Source of the DNA: Bacteroidota bacterium
GTDB taxonomy: Bacteria; Bacteroidota; Bacteroidia; Flavobacteriales; Flavobacteriaceae
NCBI GenBank assembly: GCA_018829465.1
Contig: JAHJTN010000010.1
Span: 124,001 to 188,000 of the forward strand
Length of the DNA stretch: 64,000 nt
Direction: 5' to 3'
The translations under genes and the position numbers were made by a program. The notes under the pieces were generated by a model. The model had not been told where the DNA came from and did no database searches. It saw only the letters and a program-made list of their open reading frames with translations. Position 1 is the first letter of the stretch. Every line of letters starts with the position of its first letter. Below are positions 24,490 to 34,323 of this stretch, piece by piece.

Positions 24490-26484
24490 TTACTCAGGAT
24501 ATGCTACCCGCAAATGATAAATATTTATCAGTTTGCGCTTCAGTACTTTTTTGATTTGTTCAATCTCTTTAAGCGAGATGTCTGCGTTTACAAATTGGGC
24601 TTCTTCCAACTGCTTGGTAATAATTTTTTCAACAAAATCATCTATAATTAAAGCTGTGGGTTCTTTCAGGCTTTTAGAGGCGGCTTCTACACTGTCTGCC
24701 ATCATCAGTATGGCGGTTTCTTTTGAAAAAGGGATAGGTCCCGGATATCTAAACTGCTTTTCATCTACATCTACTGACTGCTCTTTTTCTTTTTTATAGA
24801 AATAATACACCAAAGTAGTGCCGTGATGCGTTCGAATAAAGTCTATAATTCTATCGGGAAGCTTATTTTTTTTGGCGAGTGCCACGCCGTCTTTTACGTG
24901 ATCGATGATAATTTTGACGCTTTCCTTGCTCGACAATTCATCGTGCAAATTAGATCCTGATATTTGATTTTCAGTGAAATATATCGGATTCAGCATCTTT
25001 CCAATATCGTGATACAAGGCACCAACTCGCACCAACATGGCATTGGCACCCACTTCTTGGGCAGCTGCTTCTGCCAGGTTGGCCACCTGCAAAGAGTGAT
25101 GAAAAGTACCGGGTGCTTTGTCTGCCATCTCTTTGAGCAAATCAGTATTGGTGTCTGACAATTCGAGCAAGGAATAGTCTGAAACCAAACCGAAAACTTT
25201 TTCATAAACATAAAAAAGCGGCACCGACAACGCGAGTATCAACAAACCATTGATACCAAAAACACCCATATCTTGCCATACATTTTCACTTACACTTCCC
25301 TGAAAAACCAATTCGAGTGCCACAAAAGAAACCAAATACACGGCTACAATTTTTCCTACCGAGATAAAGAGATTCGTTCTTTTATAAGATTCTGAAACTG
25401 TTAGAATGGTCACAATACCTGCAATGAATTGGATGACTAAAAACTGAATACTATCGGAAACTACCAAACTCAAAATAAGCACTGTAATCACATGCGTAAA
25501 CAAACCCAAACGCGCATCAAAGAAAGCCTTCACCACCAACGGCAACAAACACAGTGGTGTGAGGTATAAAAATTGGGGTTGCCACTTCAGAACAGCAGTC
25601 ACAGCCAAAACCATTAGAACGAGATTGAGCAAAACAAAAACCAACTTTCTGTTGGATGTGTAAATTTCAGGTCTGTATTTTTGAATAAATAAAAACAGCA
25701 TTCCAATTACCAAACCGACTGTTAGCAAATAACCCGCAAAAAGTGTAAAATACCGCGTTGAACTCAGCTCCAGTGAAAGATTGTTTTTGATGGTTTCCAA
25801 CTGCCTGAACTTGTCTTTATCTACAACTTGATTTTTTGACAAAATCAAACTTCCTTTTTCATAAAAACCTTCCCAGAGCGGTATTTCCCGAAGAGCTTTC
25901 TCTTTCATCCGATTTGTGAGTTCGGTATCCGGCCGTATATTGGGTCGCCATGACAGTTTAAGTGAGTCCAAAACCGATTGTGAAATCTTGTCCTGTACGC
26001 CGGCAAAAAAATGGAAATTTTCAAAGGTTGCTTTTTCTATGACACCACTCTTGCGAATGTACAACTCCCGATTGCCGCGCATAGCTTCGTTCGGTGCTAA
26101 AACACCCTGGTTGTATAACCGCATGATGCTGTCAAAAGCTCCCCTTAAACGATAACGAAGTAGAAAATTTTTAATTTGAGCGGTTTGATCTTTGAACTGC
26201 ATTTCCAAACTGTCATTGACTTCTTGGGCAAAAGATAAATACAGCGGATGGTTAAACATTATTTGTTTTTTAGCCGATGCCACATCACTCTCGGGTCTGG
26301 GTAGGCTAAAATCAAACGGCGCGTAATAATCGTCATACACCCAAGGCATACCTATTTTGTAGGCAAAAGGAAATTTCTCTTCTTTGGGCAATAAAGAAAC
26401 AATGATAAAAGTGGTAAACAAGAACAATATCGTCTTGTAAATAAAATCCCGATTCTCAAAAAACTTTGTGATAAATGTTTTCAT
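24490..26484 (-). CDS. pgpH: 7TM-HD phosphohydrolase, PgpH-type c-di-AMP phosphodiesterase
   Basis: 664 residues from the ATG at 26484; five more codons are open upstream but lie on the promoter. An N-terminal helix precedes a large extracytoplasmic domain (7TMR-HDED), then about seven helices (residues 255-450), then a cytoplasmic HD domain with HSLQVANLAEAA near 459 and YHDIGK near 491. PgpH proteins cut c-di-AMP to pApA. The c-di-AMP synthase CdaA is encoded at 61549-62337 in this window. Confidence 0.9.
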   Translation of the reverse strand: MKTFITKFFENRDFIYKTILFLFTTFIIVSLLPKEEKFPFAYKIGMPWVYDDYYAPFDFSLPRPESDVASAKKQIMFNHPLYLSFAQEVNDSLEMQFKDQTAQIKNFLLRYRLRGAFDSIMRLYNQGVLAPNEAMRGNRELYIRKSGVIEKATFENFHFFAGVQDKISQSVLDSLKLSWRPNIRPDTELTNRMKEKALREIPLWEGFYEKGSLILSKNQVVDKDKFRQLETIKNNLSLELSSTRYFTLFAGYLLTVGLVIGMLFLFIQKYRPEIYTSNRKLVFVLLNLVLMVLAVTAVLKWQPQFLYLTPLCLLPLVVKAFFDARLGLFTHVITVLILSLVVSDSIQFLVIQFIAGIVTILTVSESYKRTNLFISVGKIVAVYLVSFVALELVFQGSVSENVWQDMGVFGINGLLILALSVPLFYVYEKVFGLVSDYSLLELSDTNTDLLKEMADKAPGTFHHSLQVANLAEAAAQEVGANAMLVRVGALYHDIGKMLNPIYFTENQISGSNLHDELSSKESVKIIIDHVKDGVALAKKNKLPDRIIDFIRTHHGTTLVYYFYKKEKEQSVDVDEKQFRYPGPIPFSKETAILMMADSVEAASKSLKEPTALIIDDFVEKIITKQLEEAQFVNADISLKEIEQIKKVLKRKLINIYHLRVAYPE

Positions 26485-26800
26485 AAAGGCACTAAGCATT
26501 CAAAAGTACAAATAAATTGATTGAATTACCGATTGAATCATCGGTTCTTATTTTACAGGTGCCACCGCCCTCTTTGTGCCAAAGTTATGACACAATTAAG
26601 ATATCCGAATCAAGAACGAGCATTTTTTAAATGACAGTTGCACAACTGAGGGCAAATTTACGACACATAAAACGAAGCATCTGTGGGCAGTTAGTTAGAA
26701 AATTAAATAGTTGTTAATCACGTAAAATTTATTCACCAATAATATGAAATTTTGTAATTTAGCAATGAAACAAACGATTTATTATAAATTATTCAAAAAC
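26485..26800. other. Intergenic region between pgpH and thiolase
   Basis: No gene. A minus-strand -7 element TACTTTTG (26501-26508) lies 17 bp before the pgpH ATG and supports that start. A possible second promoter for the thiolase lies in the A/T-rich part near 26740-26790, but no clear -33/-7 pair was found. Confidence 0.5.
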
Positions 26801-27979
26801 ATGAACAAACAAGTCGCCATAGTCTCTTATGCCAGAACGCCCATCGGTAGTTTTTTAGGCAAACTTTCATCGATTCCCGCTACAAAACTTGGCAGTATCG
26901 CCATCAAAGGCGCTATAGACAAAATCAAACTCGATCCCAATTTGGTTGATGAAGTTTTTATGGGCTGCGTAGTTCAGGCCGGACTTGGACAAGCACCTGC
27001 CAAACAAGCCGCGCTCGGAGCCGGCATACCCAATAGTGTTCCCTGTACCACGGTAAACAAAGTTTGCGCCTCCGGCATGAAAGCCGTGATGCAAGGCGCA
27101 CAAGCTATTTTGCTCGGTGATGCAGAGGTGGTTGTAGCCGGTGGTATGGAAAACATGAGCCTCATTCCGCATTACTTGCCACTGCGCAACGGCTACAAAT
27201 ACGGTGCTGCACAATTGGAAGATGGCCTGCAAAAAGACGGACTTTCCGATGCTTACGACCATCAAGCTATGGGTATTTGTGGCGATTTGTGTGCCTCTGA
27301 ATACGGTTTTTCTCGCGAAGATCAAGACGCCTACGCCATCCAATCTTACCAAAGATCGGCCAAAGCTTGGGCCGAAGGAAAATTTGACGATGAAGTAGTA
27401 GCCGTAGAAATTCCACAGCGCAAGGGCGACCCCGTTCTTATGAAGGAAGACGAAGAATACAAAAATGTGGTGTTCGACAAAATCAGTCAACTCAGACCTG
27501 CATTTTCCAAGGATGGAACAGTAACCGCTGCGAACGCTTCCACCATAAACGACGGTGCAGGTGCCGTTATTTTGATGTCGGTTGAGAAAGCAAAATCACT
27601 GGGCATACAACCCATTGCCATCGTCAGAGGTTATGCAGACGCTTCGCAAGAACCCAAATGGTTTACCACCTCGCCTGCCAAAGCGCTACCCAAAGCCTTA
27701 GACAAAGCAGGTGTAAAAATAGAAGACATTGATTTTTTCGAATTTAACGAAGCGTTCTCAGTAGTTGGTTTGGCCAATATAAAACTACTCGGACTTTCCG
27801 ATGAAAAAGTGAATCTACACGGCGGTGCGGTATCGCTGGGGCATCCGCTGGGTTGCTCGGGTGTTCGGATTCTCATTACACTTTTGGGCGTGCTCAAACA
27901 TAACCAAGGCAAACTGGGCGCAGCGGCAATCTGCAATGGTGGCGGAGGGGCATCTGCCATGGTAGTGGAAAGATTATAA
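26801..27979 (+). CDS. Acetyl-CoA C-acyltransferase (thiolase)
   Basis: 392 residues from the ATG at 26801 (MNKQVAIVSYARTPIGSFLG); the frame opens earlier but the family starts here. The acyl-enzyme Cys is in NKVCASGMKA; the second Cys and His are in GHPLGCSG near the C-terminus, and NEAF is present. It joins two acetyl-CoA or cleaves 3-ketoacyl-CoA. The length is normal. It stands alone, so acetoacetyl-CoA synthesis versus beta-oxidation cannot be decided from context. Confidence 0.93.
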   Translation: MNKQVAIVSYARTPIGSFLGKLSSIPATKLGSIAIKGAIDKIKLDPNLVDEVFMGCVVQAGLGQAPAKQAALGAGIPNSVPCTTVNKVCASGMKAVMQGAQAILLGDAEVVVAGGMENMSLIPHYLPLRNGYKYGAAQLEDGLQKDGLSDAYDHQAMGICGDLCASEYGFSREDQDAYAIQSYQRSAKAWAEGKFDDEVVAVEIPQRKGDPVLMKEDEEYKNVVFDKISQLRPAFSKDGTVTAANASTINDGAGAVILMSVEKAKSLGIQPIAIVRGYADASQEPKWFTTSPAKALPKALDKAGVKIEDIDFFEFNEAFSVVGLANIKLLGLSDEKVNLHGGAVSLGHPLGCSGVRILITLLGVLKHNQGKLGAAAICNGGGGASAMVVERL

Positions 27980-27983
27980 CTCG

Positions 27984-27991
27984 TATATTTG
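27984..27991 (+). promoter_or_regulatory. -7 element upstream of the NlpC/P60-fold gene
   Basis: TATATTTG fits the Bacteroidota -7 consensus and lies 21 bp before the TTG start at 28013, supporting that start. No good -33 element was seen. Confidence 0.5.
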
Positions 27992-28012
27992 CGCTAAACA
28001 ATCTTAACACAC

Positions 28013-28753
28013 TTGGAAAAGTACGGAATTTGCCCACTAAGCTTGGTTCCTATCAGAAAAGAACCGGCAGACAAAGCCGAAATGATATCTCAACTTCTCT
28101 TTGGAGAAACTTTTGAGATACTTGAGCTCAAGAAAAATTGGGTGTCCATCAAAACATCTTTTGACAGCGTACAAGGATGGATACAAACCGGACAGTTTGC
28201 TAGTATAGAAAATATTGATCATTCCGCTACACCTGTATTAGCTGCCGATTTGGTGGACGTAGTCACCGACTCAAACGGACATCTTAAAACTATTGTTTTG
28301 GGGTCTGAATTGACACACCTCCAAAAAATAGCACATCAATTTGAGGGACATTCCGTTTCGGGTGAAACTTCCAAAATAGGCCTTATGAATTTTGCCTTAA
28401 TGTATTTGAACAGCCCCGGTCTGAATGGCGGCAAAAGCCCTTTTGGCATAGATGCATCCGGATTTACGCAGTTGGTTTACAGACTCACAGGCCATGTGTT
28501 GCCAAGATTTTTAGACCAACAAGCCCTGAGAGGAGAAACCTTGAGTTTTATAGAAGAAGCCGAGCCCGGAGATTTGGTTTTTTTTGACAACAGTAATGGT
28601 GATATTGTGCACACAGGCATTTTACTGACCGATAACCACGTCATTCACGCATCCGAAAAAGTGAGGATTGATCGGCTAGACCAACACGGCATATACAACG
28701 AAGATACCAAGCAACACTCACATCAATTGCGAATGTTGAAAAAAATCATCTAA
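28013..28753 (+). CDS. SH3-NlpC/P60-fold protein lacking the catalytic cysteine
   Basis: 246 residues from a TTG start; the first ATG in frame would remove part of the SH3 domain. An SH3-like domain (residues 1-65) precedes the NlpC/P60 domain. The expected catalytic motif D-C-S-G-F is DASGF (FGIDASGFTQLVYRL), so the nucleophile Cys is Ala. The catalytic His region is kept (DIVHTGILL) and the distal part is normal (HASEKVRIDRL). Active relatives cut gamma-D-Glu/diamino acid bonds in peptidoglycan peptides. No signal peptide is visible. It may be a binding protein or pseudoenzyme. Confidence 0.85.
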   Translation: MEKYGICPLSLVPIRKEPADKAEMISQLLFGETFEILELKKNWVSIKTSFDSVQGWIQTGQFASIENIDHSATPVLAADLVDVVTDSNGHLKTIVLGSELTHLQKIAHQFEGHSVSGETSKIGLMNFALMYLNSPGLNGGKSPFGIDASGFTQLVYRLTGHVLPRFLDQQALRGETLSFIEEAEPGDLVFFDNSNGDIVHTGILLTDNHVIHASEKVRIDRLDQHGIYNEDTKQHSHQLRMLKKII

Positions 28754-28778
28754 AAAAATGGAATTTTAAAGAACGAGA

Positions 28779-28955
28779 CTACTCCTTCTCTGCTCTCTTC
28801 GCTGCTTTTTCAGCTTTTATTTCTTGAAAACGCTCCTTGGCAGCACCGATAATCCAATATGGAAGAATAGACACCAAAAAAATCATCAGCCAAAAACCGA
28901 TGGTTAAAATGGTTAAAAATGCCAAAAATCCTAGGTATTGATCGAATTCAAACAT
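28779..28955 (-). CDS. 58-residue membrane protein, too short for most gene calls
   Basis: ATG to TAG, 59 codons. The N-terminus is MFEFDQYLGFL; residues 11-37 form a long hydrophobic span, possibly two short helices (LTILTIGFWLMIFLVSILPY). The C-terminus is charged and helical (ERFQEIKAEKAAKRAEKE). Its composition and membrane/charged-tail plan are those of a real protein, and it occupies a gap between NlpC/P60 and fumC. I do not recognise a named family. Confidence 0.7.
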   Translation of the reverse strand: MFEFDQYLGFLAFLTILTIGFWLMIFLVSILPYWIIGAAKERFQEIKAEKAAKRAEKE

Positions 28956-29121
28956 GATAAAGCGCTTTTAATTACGTCCACAAAAATAATATTTTTTCCG
29001 GAGTTTAAAAGATAAAAATTTTTAATTTTAAAATAACTTTTACGACTACCCATCAGAAAAATTAAACGCATATTTGAAAAACATTCCCGTATAAATCGTT
29101 AATTTTGTTCAAACAATTTTC

Positions 29122-29349
29122 ATCATGAAACTCCCATGTGAAAAATTTCCACAGAGGAGTATGATGATTTAGGATTTTCCATGCCCTTGCTGAGCGCAGT
29201 CGAAGCATGACCAATAAAAACACTTGTATTGAGCGAAGTCGAAATAAATAATATAAAAAGATGAAACAACCATGTAAAAATTTTGCACACAGGGGCATGA
29301 TGAGTTAGGTTGTTCCATCTGACCACTTAAAAACAATAAATATAAACTG
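29122..29349 (+). repeat. Two diverged, tandem copies of the start-codon-linked repeat
   Basis: Copy 1 (from about 29122) and copy 2 (from about 29258) both begin ATGAAAC..CCCATGTRAAAA-like sequence and contain the TGAGCG(C/A)AGTCGAA module (29191 area and 29231 area). The second copy ends in AATAAATATAAACTG immediately before the fumC ATG. The internal short frames stop after 15 codons in both copies. Related copies are at 47217, 54211 and 58697 (minus). Confidence 0.8.
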
Positions 29350-30747
29350 ATGAAATACAGAATTGAGAAAGACACTATGGGCGAAGTAAAAGTTTCCGCC
29401 GATGTGTATTGGGGTGCTCAAACAGAGCGTTCACGCAACAATTTTAAAATAGGACCTCAAGCTTCTATGCCCAAAGAAATCATTGAAGGATTTGCCTATC
29501 TCAAAAAAGCCGCCGCTTATACAAACTGTGAATTGGGTGTTTTACCCATTGAAAAAAGAGATTTTATTGCTCAAGTGTGTGATGAAATTCTAGAAGGTAA
29601 ACTCGACAACGAATTCCCACTAGTCATTTGGCAAACCGGTTCGGGCACCCAAAGCAATATGAATGTAAACGAAGTGATTGCCAACCGCGCACATGTGTTG
29701 GCAGGCAAAACCATAGGAGAAGGCGACAAGACCTTGCAACCCAACGACGATGTCAACAAATCGCAATCGTCTAACGACACCTACCCAACGGCCATGCACA
29801 TAGCCGCTTATATAAAAATTGTACAAACAACCATCCCGGGTGTCACCCAATTGCGCGATACGCTAAAGAAAAAATCGGATGCATTTAAAAATGTGGTCAA
29901 GATTGGGCGTACCCACCTGATGGATGCTACACCGCTCACACTCGGTCAAGAGTTTTCGGGCTATGTTTCCCAACTCGATCACGGACTTAAAACCTTGCGC
30001 AACTCGCTAGATCACCTTTCCGAATTGGCATTAGGTGGCACCGCTGTAGGCACGGGTATCAACACGCCAAAAGGCTATGCCAAACGCGTAGCAGAGTTTA
30101 TTGCAAAGTTTACCGAAATGCCCTTCAAAACAGCCGACAACAAATTTGAAGCACTGGCCGCACACGATGCCATAGTGGAAGCACACAGCGCACTCAAAGT
30201 ATTGGCCGTTTCGCTCTACAAAATCGCCAATGACATTCGATTGTTGGCCTCAGGGCCTAGATCGGGCATTGCAGAAATTATTATTCCTGCCAATGAACCC
30301 GGTTCGTCTATCATGCCCGGCAAAGTAAATCCTACCCAATGTGAGGCATTGACCATGGTTTGCGCACAAGTAATCGGCAACGACGCTGCGGTGACCTTTG
30401 CGGGCACGCAGGGCCAGTTTGAATTGAATGTCTTTAAACCGGTGATGGCTGCCAATATATTGCAATCAGCACAGCTCATTGGCGATGCTTGCGTTTCTTT
30501 TGATGAACATTGCGCCTCAGGCATCGAACCCAACCACCCGCGCATCAAAGAATTGCTCAACAATTCGCTGATGCTGGTGACCGCTTTGAACACCAAAATA
30601 GGCTATTACAAAGCAGCTGAGATTGCAAATACGGCACACCAAAACGGTACGACACTCAAAGAAGAAGCCGTGCGACTGGGCTATGTGACAGCGGCAGAAT
30701 TCGACGCTTGGGTGAAACCGGAAGACATGGTAGGTTCCTTGAAATAG
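29350..30747 (+). CDS. fumC: Fumarate hydratase, class II
   Basis: 465 residues, normal length for FumC. The superfamily signature [15 protein letters not shown] is complete, and the active-site segments [23 protein letters not shown] and [10 protein letters not shown] are present. It interconverts fumarate and malate in the TCA cycle. Its ATG directly follows a copy of the dispersed repeat. Confidence 0.97.
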   Translation: MKYRIEKDTMGEVKVSADVYWGAQTERSRNNFKIGPQASMPKEIIEGFAYLKKAAAYTNCELGVLPIEKRDFIAQVCDEILEGKLDNEFPLVIWQTGSGTQSNMNVNEVIANRAHVLAGKTIGEGDKTLQPNDDVNKSQSSNDTYPTAMHIAAYIKIVQTTIPGVTQLRDTLKKKSDAFKNVVKIGRTHLMDATPLTLGQEFSGYVSQLDHGLKTLRNSLDHLSELALGGTAVGTGINTPKGYAKRVAEFIAKFTEMPFKTADNKFEALAAHDAIVEAHSALKVLAVSLYKIANDIRLLASGPRSGIAEIIIPANEPGSSIMPGKVNPTQCEALTMVCAQVIGNDAAVTFAGTQGQFELNVFKPVMAANILQSAQLIGDACVSFDEHCASGIEPNHPRIKELLNNSLMLVTALNTKIGYYKAAEIANTAHQNGTTLKEEAVRLGYVTAAEFDAWVKPEDMVGSLK

Positions 30748-30825
30748 GTCAGACACTCAAAAAGTGTAAAAGGGTACTTTTTAGTATCACTTGCAAAATA
30801 CCTATCGCGCAAACATCCTCAAATC

Positions 30826-31290
30826 ATGATCAAACTAAGCGTATCCCCATATCATCAAAATCTAAAAAAAGATTTTGTCAGACTCAATATCGATTGGCTG
30901 GAAGAATTTTTTTTTGTTGAACCCGTAGATGAAATGGTGCTCAATCAATGTGAACAAAAAATCATAGCACCGGGTGGACATATCTTTTTTTTGATCCGAG
31001 ACAATACCGTTTTGGGTACTGTGGCACTGATGAAAACCTCCGAAGGTGTCTTCGAACTGACCAAAATGTCCGTAGATAAAACCTTGCGCGGCAAAGGTTA
31101 TGGAAAAATATTGCTGCAACATTGTATAGATTTCGCCAAAAGCCGGTCTTGGAAAAAACTCATTTTGTACTCAAACACAAAATTGGAAAATGCCATTCAT
31201 CTATACCAAAAATTCGGCTTTTGTGAAATACCGGTTGAGGCAGGCTGTGTGTATGAGCGGTGCAATATCAAAATGGAACTCCTTATTTGA
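30826..31290 (+). CDS. GNAT-family N-acetyltransferase
   Basis: 154 residues. The acetyl-CoA motif A is MSVDKTLRGKGYGKILLQHC (V-x-x-x-x-R-G-x-G-x-G/A), followed by the later strand LILYSNTKLENAIHLYQKFG. The substrate is unknown. It lies downstream of fumC with its own start. Confidence 0.88.
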   Translation: MIKLSVSPYHQNLKKDFVRLNIDWLEEFFFVEPVDEMVLNQCEQKIIAPGGHIFFLIRDNTVLGTVALMKTSEGVFELTKMSVDKTLRGKGYGKILLQHCIDFAKSRSWKKLILYSNTKLENAIHLYQKFGFCEIPVEAGCVYERCNIKMELLI

Positions 31291-31433
31291 CATTTTGCTA
31301 AAAGAAAAGGCGGTTTGGGAAGTCGCTTAATACACTTTTAAATTATTTTCAAAACGCTGTAGATTGCCACTACGAAGCATCAAACATTTAAAATTTTCAA
31401 AAACTACCAACCGGGAGTGTTTCATCAGTTAAT

Positions 31434-32762
31434 TTAATCGCCCAGATGCGCCTCTTTTCCGGCAATAGGTATGATGCTTGTCTGTCTTTTATTTACATAC
31501 CTGAAACCTTCTTTGCTAAAAAAACCGGACTCTTCCAGCGCAATACGAACGTCTTTGCCCCACTGCTCAACATACACCATCGCGTTGAGTTCTATAGCAT
31601 AAGCCGTGTTGTGATGCATTGGATAATCGCCGGTAAAAGGCACACCTTCTTGCGCATCCCACATTCCTATGGTAGTGCCCGAACTATGACCGTAACTGCC
31701 CAACGGATGGGTATAGATTTGAGGCCTTAAACCTGCCGATTTGGCCTGAGCCAAGGCAGCAGCCAAAATTTGGTTTCCGGTGCTGCCGACCTTAAAATTA
31801 TCGGTAAGTGCATCTTGCACTGCGTTTCCTTGTTTAAAAGCCTGCTGCAAGAAGACAGGCACTTCCGTTTCACCGGGTTTTAGCACATAGGCCATTTCTT
31901 GGCAATCCGTATTGAGACCGAGATAAGTTATTCCAAAATCGCAATGCAGCAAATCGCCGGGTTGAATGACTTTTGAAGCATCTTTATTGGTAAATGCATC
32001 TACGTGGTTTTTTAGTTTTTCGTCGCTTCTTTGAATTTCTACCGAGGGATGAAACCAAGTTTGCAAGCCCAAATCTGAAACCTTCTGACGCATCCACCAA
32101 ACCAAATCATCGGCGGTGGTTTGCCCGGGAATGATGACTTTATTGGAATAGGCTTCTGCTATAATTTGATGGGTAATTTCAACCAAATCTGCAAATATTT
32201 TCATTTCCATTTCGGTTCGGGTTTCTATCCAGCGTATAGCTAATCTTTCGGAAGAATGGACTCTTTTCTTTAATGTTGAAGGCAACTTTTCCATAAAGGC
32301 CTTGTAGTCGGTTTGCACGAGTCCGTCCAAGATGTTGAAATGTTCGGAAATATTGATGCCAATTCGCGATGGATTGCGGGACTTGATCAAATCGAGGAGT
32401 GCCTGCCATTGGTCGGGTTGTTTCTCTTTGTTCCATACCGACTTGAAATGCGTACCTACATCATAACGTGCAACCGCCAACTTCTCTATGGTGTTTGCCG
32501 ATTTATTTCTGTAAAAAACCAAGATGGTTCTCCGGCGGGCATTGAGCCACGTAGCGGGCAACATGGTTTTTAGGACGGGATCTTCGTTGTATTCGCGCGA
32601 TATGAGCACCCACATGTCAAAGTTTGTCTCGTCCATGAGTTGGGGCAATAAAGAATCTAAACGTTGGCTAAGGATAGCATCTTTAATTTGAGCTTGCTCG
32701 CGCACGGAATAAAACTGCGCCATGAGCAGCTGACCAGAAAAAAAAAGCAAACTTAAAACCAT
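31434..32762 (-). CDS. M24-family (Xaa-Pro peptidase-like) exported metallopeptidase
   Basis: 442 residues from the ATG at 32762, which gives a signal peptide (MVLSLLFFSGQLLMAQ); the frame extends to 32873 but adds 37 residues before the signal. The creatinase-type N-terminal domain is followed by the pita-bread fold with metal-ligand segments LLHCDFGITYLG, THPLGSYGHSSG and AIELNAM. Such enzymes remove N-terminal residues before proline. It follows the menE-like gene on the same strand with a gap of about 145 bp. Confidence 0.85.
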   Translation of the reverse strand: MVLSLLFFSGQLLMAQFYSVREQAQIKDAILSQRLDSLLPQLMDETNFDMWVLISREYNEDPVLKTMLPATWLNARRRTILVFYRNKSANTIEKLAVARYDVGTHFKSVWNKEKQPDQWQALLDLIKSRNPSRIGINISEHFNILDGLVQTDYKAFMEKLPSTLKKRVHSSERLAIRWIETRTEMEMKIFADLVEITHQIIAEAYSNKVIIPGQTTADDLVWWMRQKVSDLGLQTWFHPSVEIQRSDEKLKNHVDAFTNKDASKVIQPGDLLHCDFGITYLGLNTDCQEMAYVLKPGETEVPVFLQQAFKQGNAVQDALTDNFKVGSTGNQILAAALAQAKSAGLRPQIYTHPLGSYGHSSGTTIGMWDAQEGVPFTGDYPMHHNTAYAIELNAMVYVEQWGKDVRIALEESGFFSKEGFRYVNKRQTSIIPIAGKEAHLGD

Positions 32763-32906
32763 CCACCGTTTTAATTGTTTACGCGTGTCGCTTTGACATC
32801 GCTCAAAATAAGTGTTCTTAACAACCTTGTTTTGATTGGGCAGGCAGCAGAATTGTAAGCTATTATAAATCATATCGTTTGGTTGAATAATTTTGTTAGA
32901 GGATCA

Positions 32907-33959
32907 TTATAGTTTTAAGGTATCTAAGGTTGCCGCGCGTCGGACTTTACCGCTTGTTGATGTTTGAAATTCAGGCACAAAATAGATGTGTTTGGGTTTT
33001 TCAAAGTCTGTAAAATCGGCAAAAACTTCTTCGGGTAAGTTTCTTTCTGTCCCTTCTATAACCAGGACAGTTTTCTCGCCTAAAACATCGCAGGGTATGC
33101 CGGCCACAAAAAATCTTTCAGTTATGTGACTTTCCAGTTTGGGTTCAATTTGTTCCGGATGCAACTTTACCCCACCGCTATTGATCACATAGTCAGCCCT
33201 GCCTAGCCAATCAAACGATGAGTCTGAAATGATTCTTACCACATCTGTAGTGTACACGGCCTCTTCCATCCAAGGCATTTTTACAATGAGTTTGCCTTCT
33301 GCATCAGCCTGTACTTTTACACCTTCCATGGTTTTAAAAAAAGGCTCTGTTTTAATGTTTCGTGCAGCAAAATGGGTTACGGTTTCCGTCATCCCGAAGG
33401 TTTCATAAATTTCACAAGGTGCTGTTTTGAGTTTTTTACGAGCCACGTCCGAAAGCCTGCCGCCGCCAACCAAGAGCGTACCAATACGGTGTAGTTGGTC
33501 AAAACTATTGAGGGCCTGCAAGGGCACCATGGCACCAAAATCATACGTTGTGTCTGCGTTTGGGTCTAATGGATGTGAAGAAGGCGTTACCAATTCCACA
33601 TTGAGCCCCAAAATGAAAGCGCGAACAAACATCATTTTACCGGCTATATAGGATGCCGGAAGGCACATGAGCCCGCTGTGGCCTACAGTTACTCCAAAAA
33701 AATCGCCTGTTGCCAAGGCACTGTCCACCATTTGCTGTTTGGGAATTTGAATGGGCTTTGGTTTTCCCGTAGAACCGGATGTCATCACTTCTATATAGGG
33801 TTTGTCATCGAGCCAATCCATCAAAAAACGACCGGCTTCTTGTTCGTAGTGGTCACCTTCTTTAACAAAGCTATAGGCCACTTGTTGAAGTCCGTCTCTA
33901 TCAAAATGGAAACCGTTGAGTTGAAAACGGTTGTGGATATTTTCGGGCGTTACTTTCAT
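32907..33959 (-). CDS. menE: MenE-like o-succinylbenzoate-CoA ligase
   Basis: 350 residues from the ATG at 33959 (family start MKVTPENIHNRF). The adenylation P-loop is MTSGSTGKPKP, with YETFGMTETVTH and WLGRADYVINSGG later. The C-terminal lysine domain is present (TSTSGKVRRA). It activates o-succinylbenzoate with CoA in menaquinone synthesis. It is short compared with the 450-residue E. coli enzyme, which is usual in Flavobacteriia. The other men genes are not in the window. Confidence 0.87.
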   Translation of the reverse strand: MKVTPENIHNRFQLNGFHFDRDGLQQVAYSFVKEGDHYEQEAGRFLMDWLDDKPYIEVMTSGSTGKPKPIQIPKQQMVDSALATGDFFGVTVGHSGLMCLPASYIAGKMMFVRAFILGLNVELVTPSSHPLDPNADTTYDFGAMVPLQALNSFDQLHRIGTLLVGGGRLSDVARKKLKTAPCEIYETFGMTETVTHFAARNIKTEPFFKTMEGVKVQADAEGKLIVKMPWMEEAVYTTDVVRIISDSSFDWLGRADYVINSGGVKLHPEQIEPKLESHITERFFVAGIPCDVLGEKTVLVIEGTERNLPEEVFADFTDFEKPKHIYFVPEFQTSTSGKVRRAATLDTLKL

Positions 33960-34323
33960 TTTAGATTTGTTTTTGTGTTTTGTTAAAATAACTATCAAAT
34001 TCCATTTATTTACTTTGCTCGCTTAAGTTCGTAAAAGGCGTTCTTTAAATAGTTTTTTTTAAATTCTTAAATTTTTTGTTTTTGTCGAGCGCAGCACAGA
34101 CTTCTCTGTACACTAGCAGATGTTTTTTATCAATAATTGACTGATTAGACGCACATTTCCTTATAAAGACCCGACAAAAAACAAAAATAATCAAAATGCC
34201 CCGGTTTTGATTCTAAAAAACAAAGCATTTTTTTATATTGGCTATTTATAGGATGTGTGCAATTTGAGGAAAAATTTGCTTACATACCAATTTTTGGTAT
34301 ATTTGAATTAAATTAGTATTCAA
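33960..34323. repeat. Intergenic region with a MITE-like inverted repeat pair
   Basis: Two arms of about 17 nt (34070-34087 and 34172-34188; core TTTTTGTTTTTGTCG and CGACAAAAAACAAAAA) are near-perfect reverse complements around 84 bp of unlike sequence, 119 bp in all. This could be a small non-autonomous element or chance in A/T-rich DNA. No gene is seen. The end of the region holds the parDE promoter. Confidence 0.4.
34275..34305 (+). promoter_or_regulatory. parDE promoter
   Basis: TTTG (34275-34278), exactly 19 nt, then TATATTTG (34298-34305): a perfect match to the Bacteroidota consensus. The parD ATG is 19 bp downstream. Confidence 0.8.

Noticed and set aside
29062-29375. Minus-strand frames of 67-78 residues across the repeat pair before fumC
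   Set aside because: They arise from the repeats read backwards and have no independent support.
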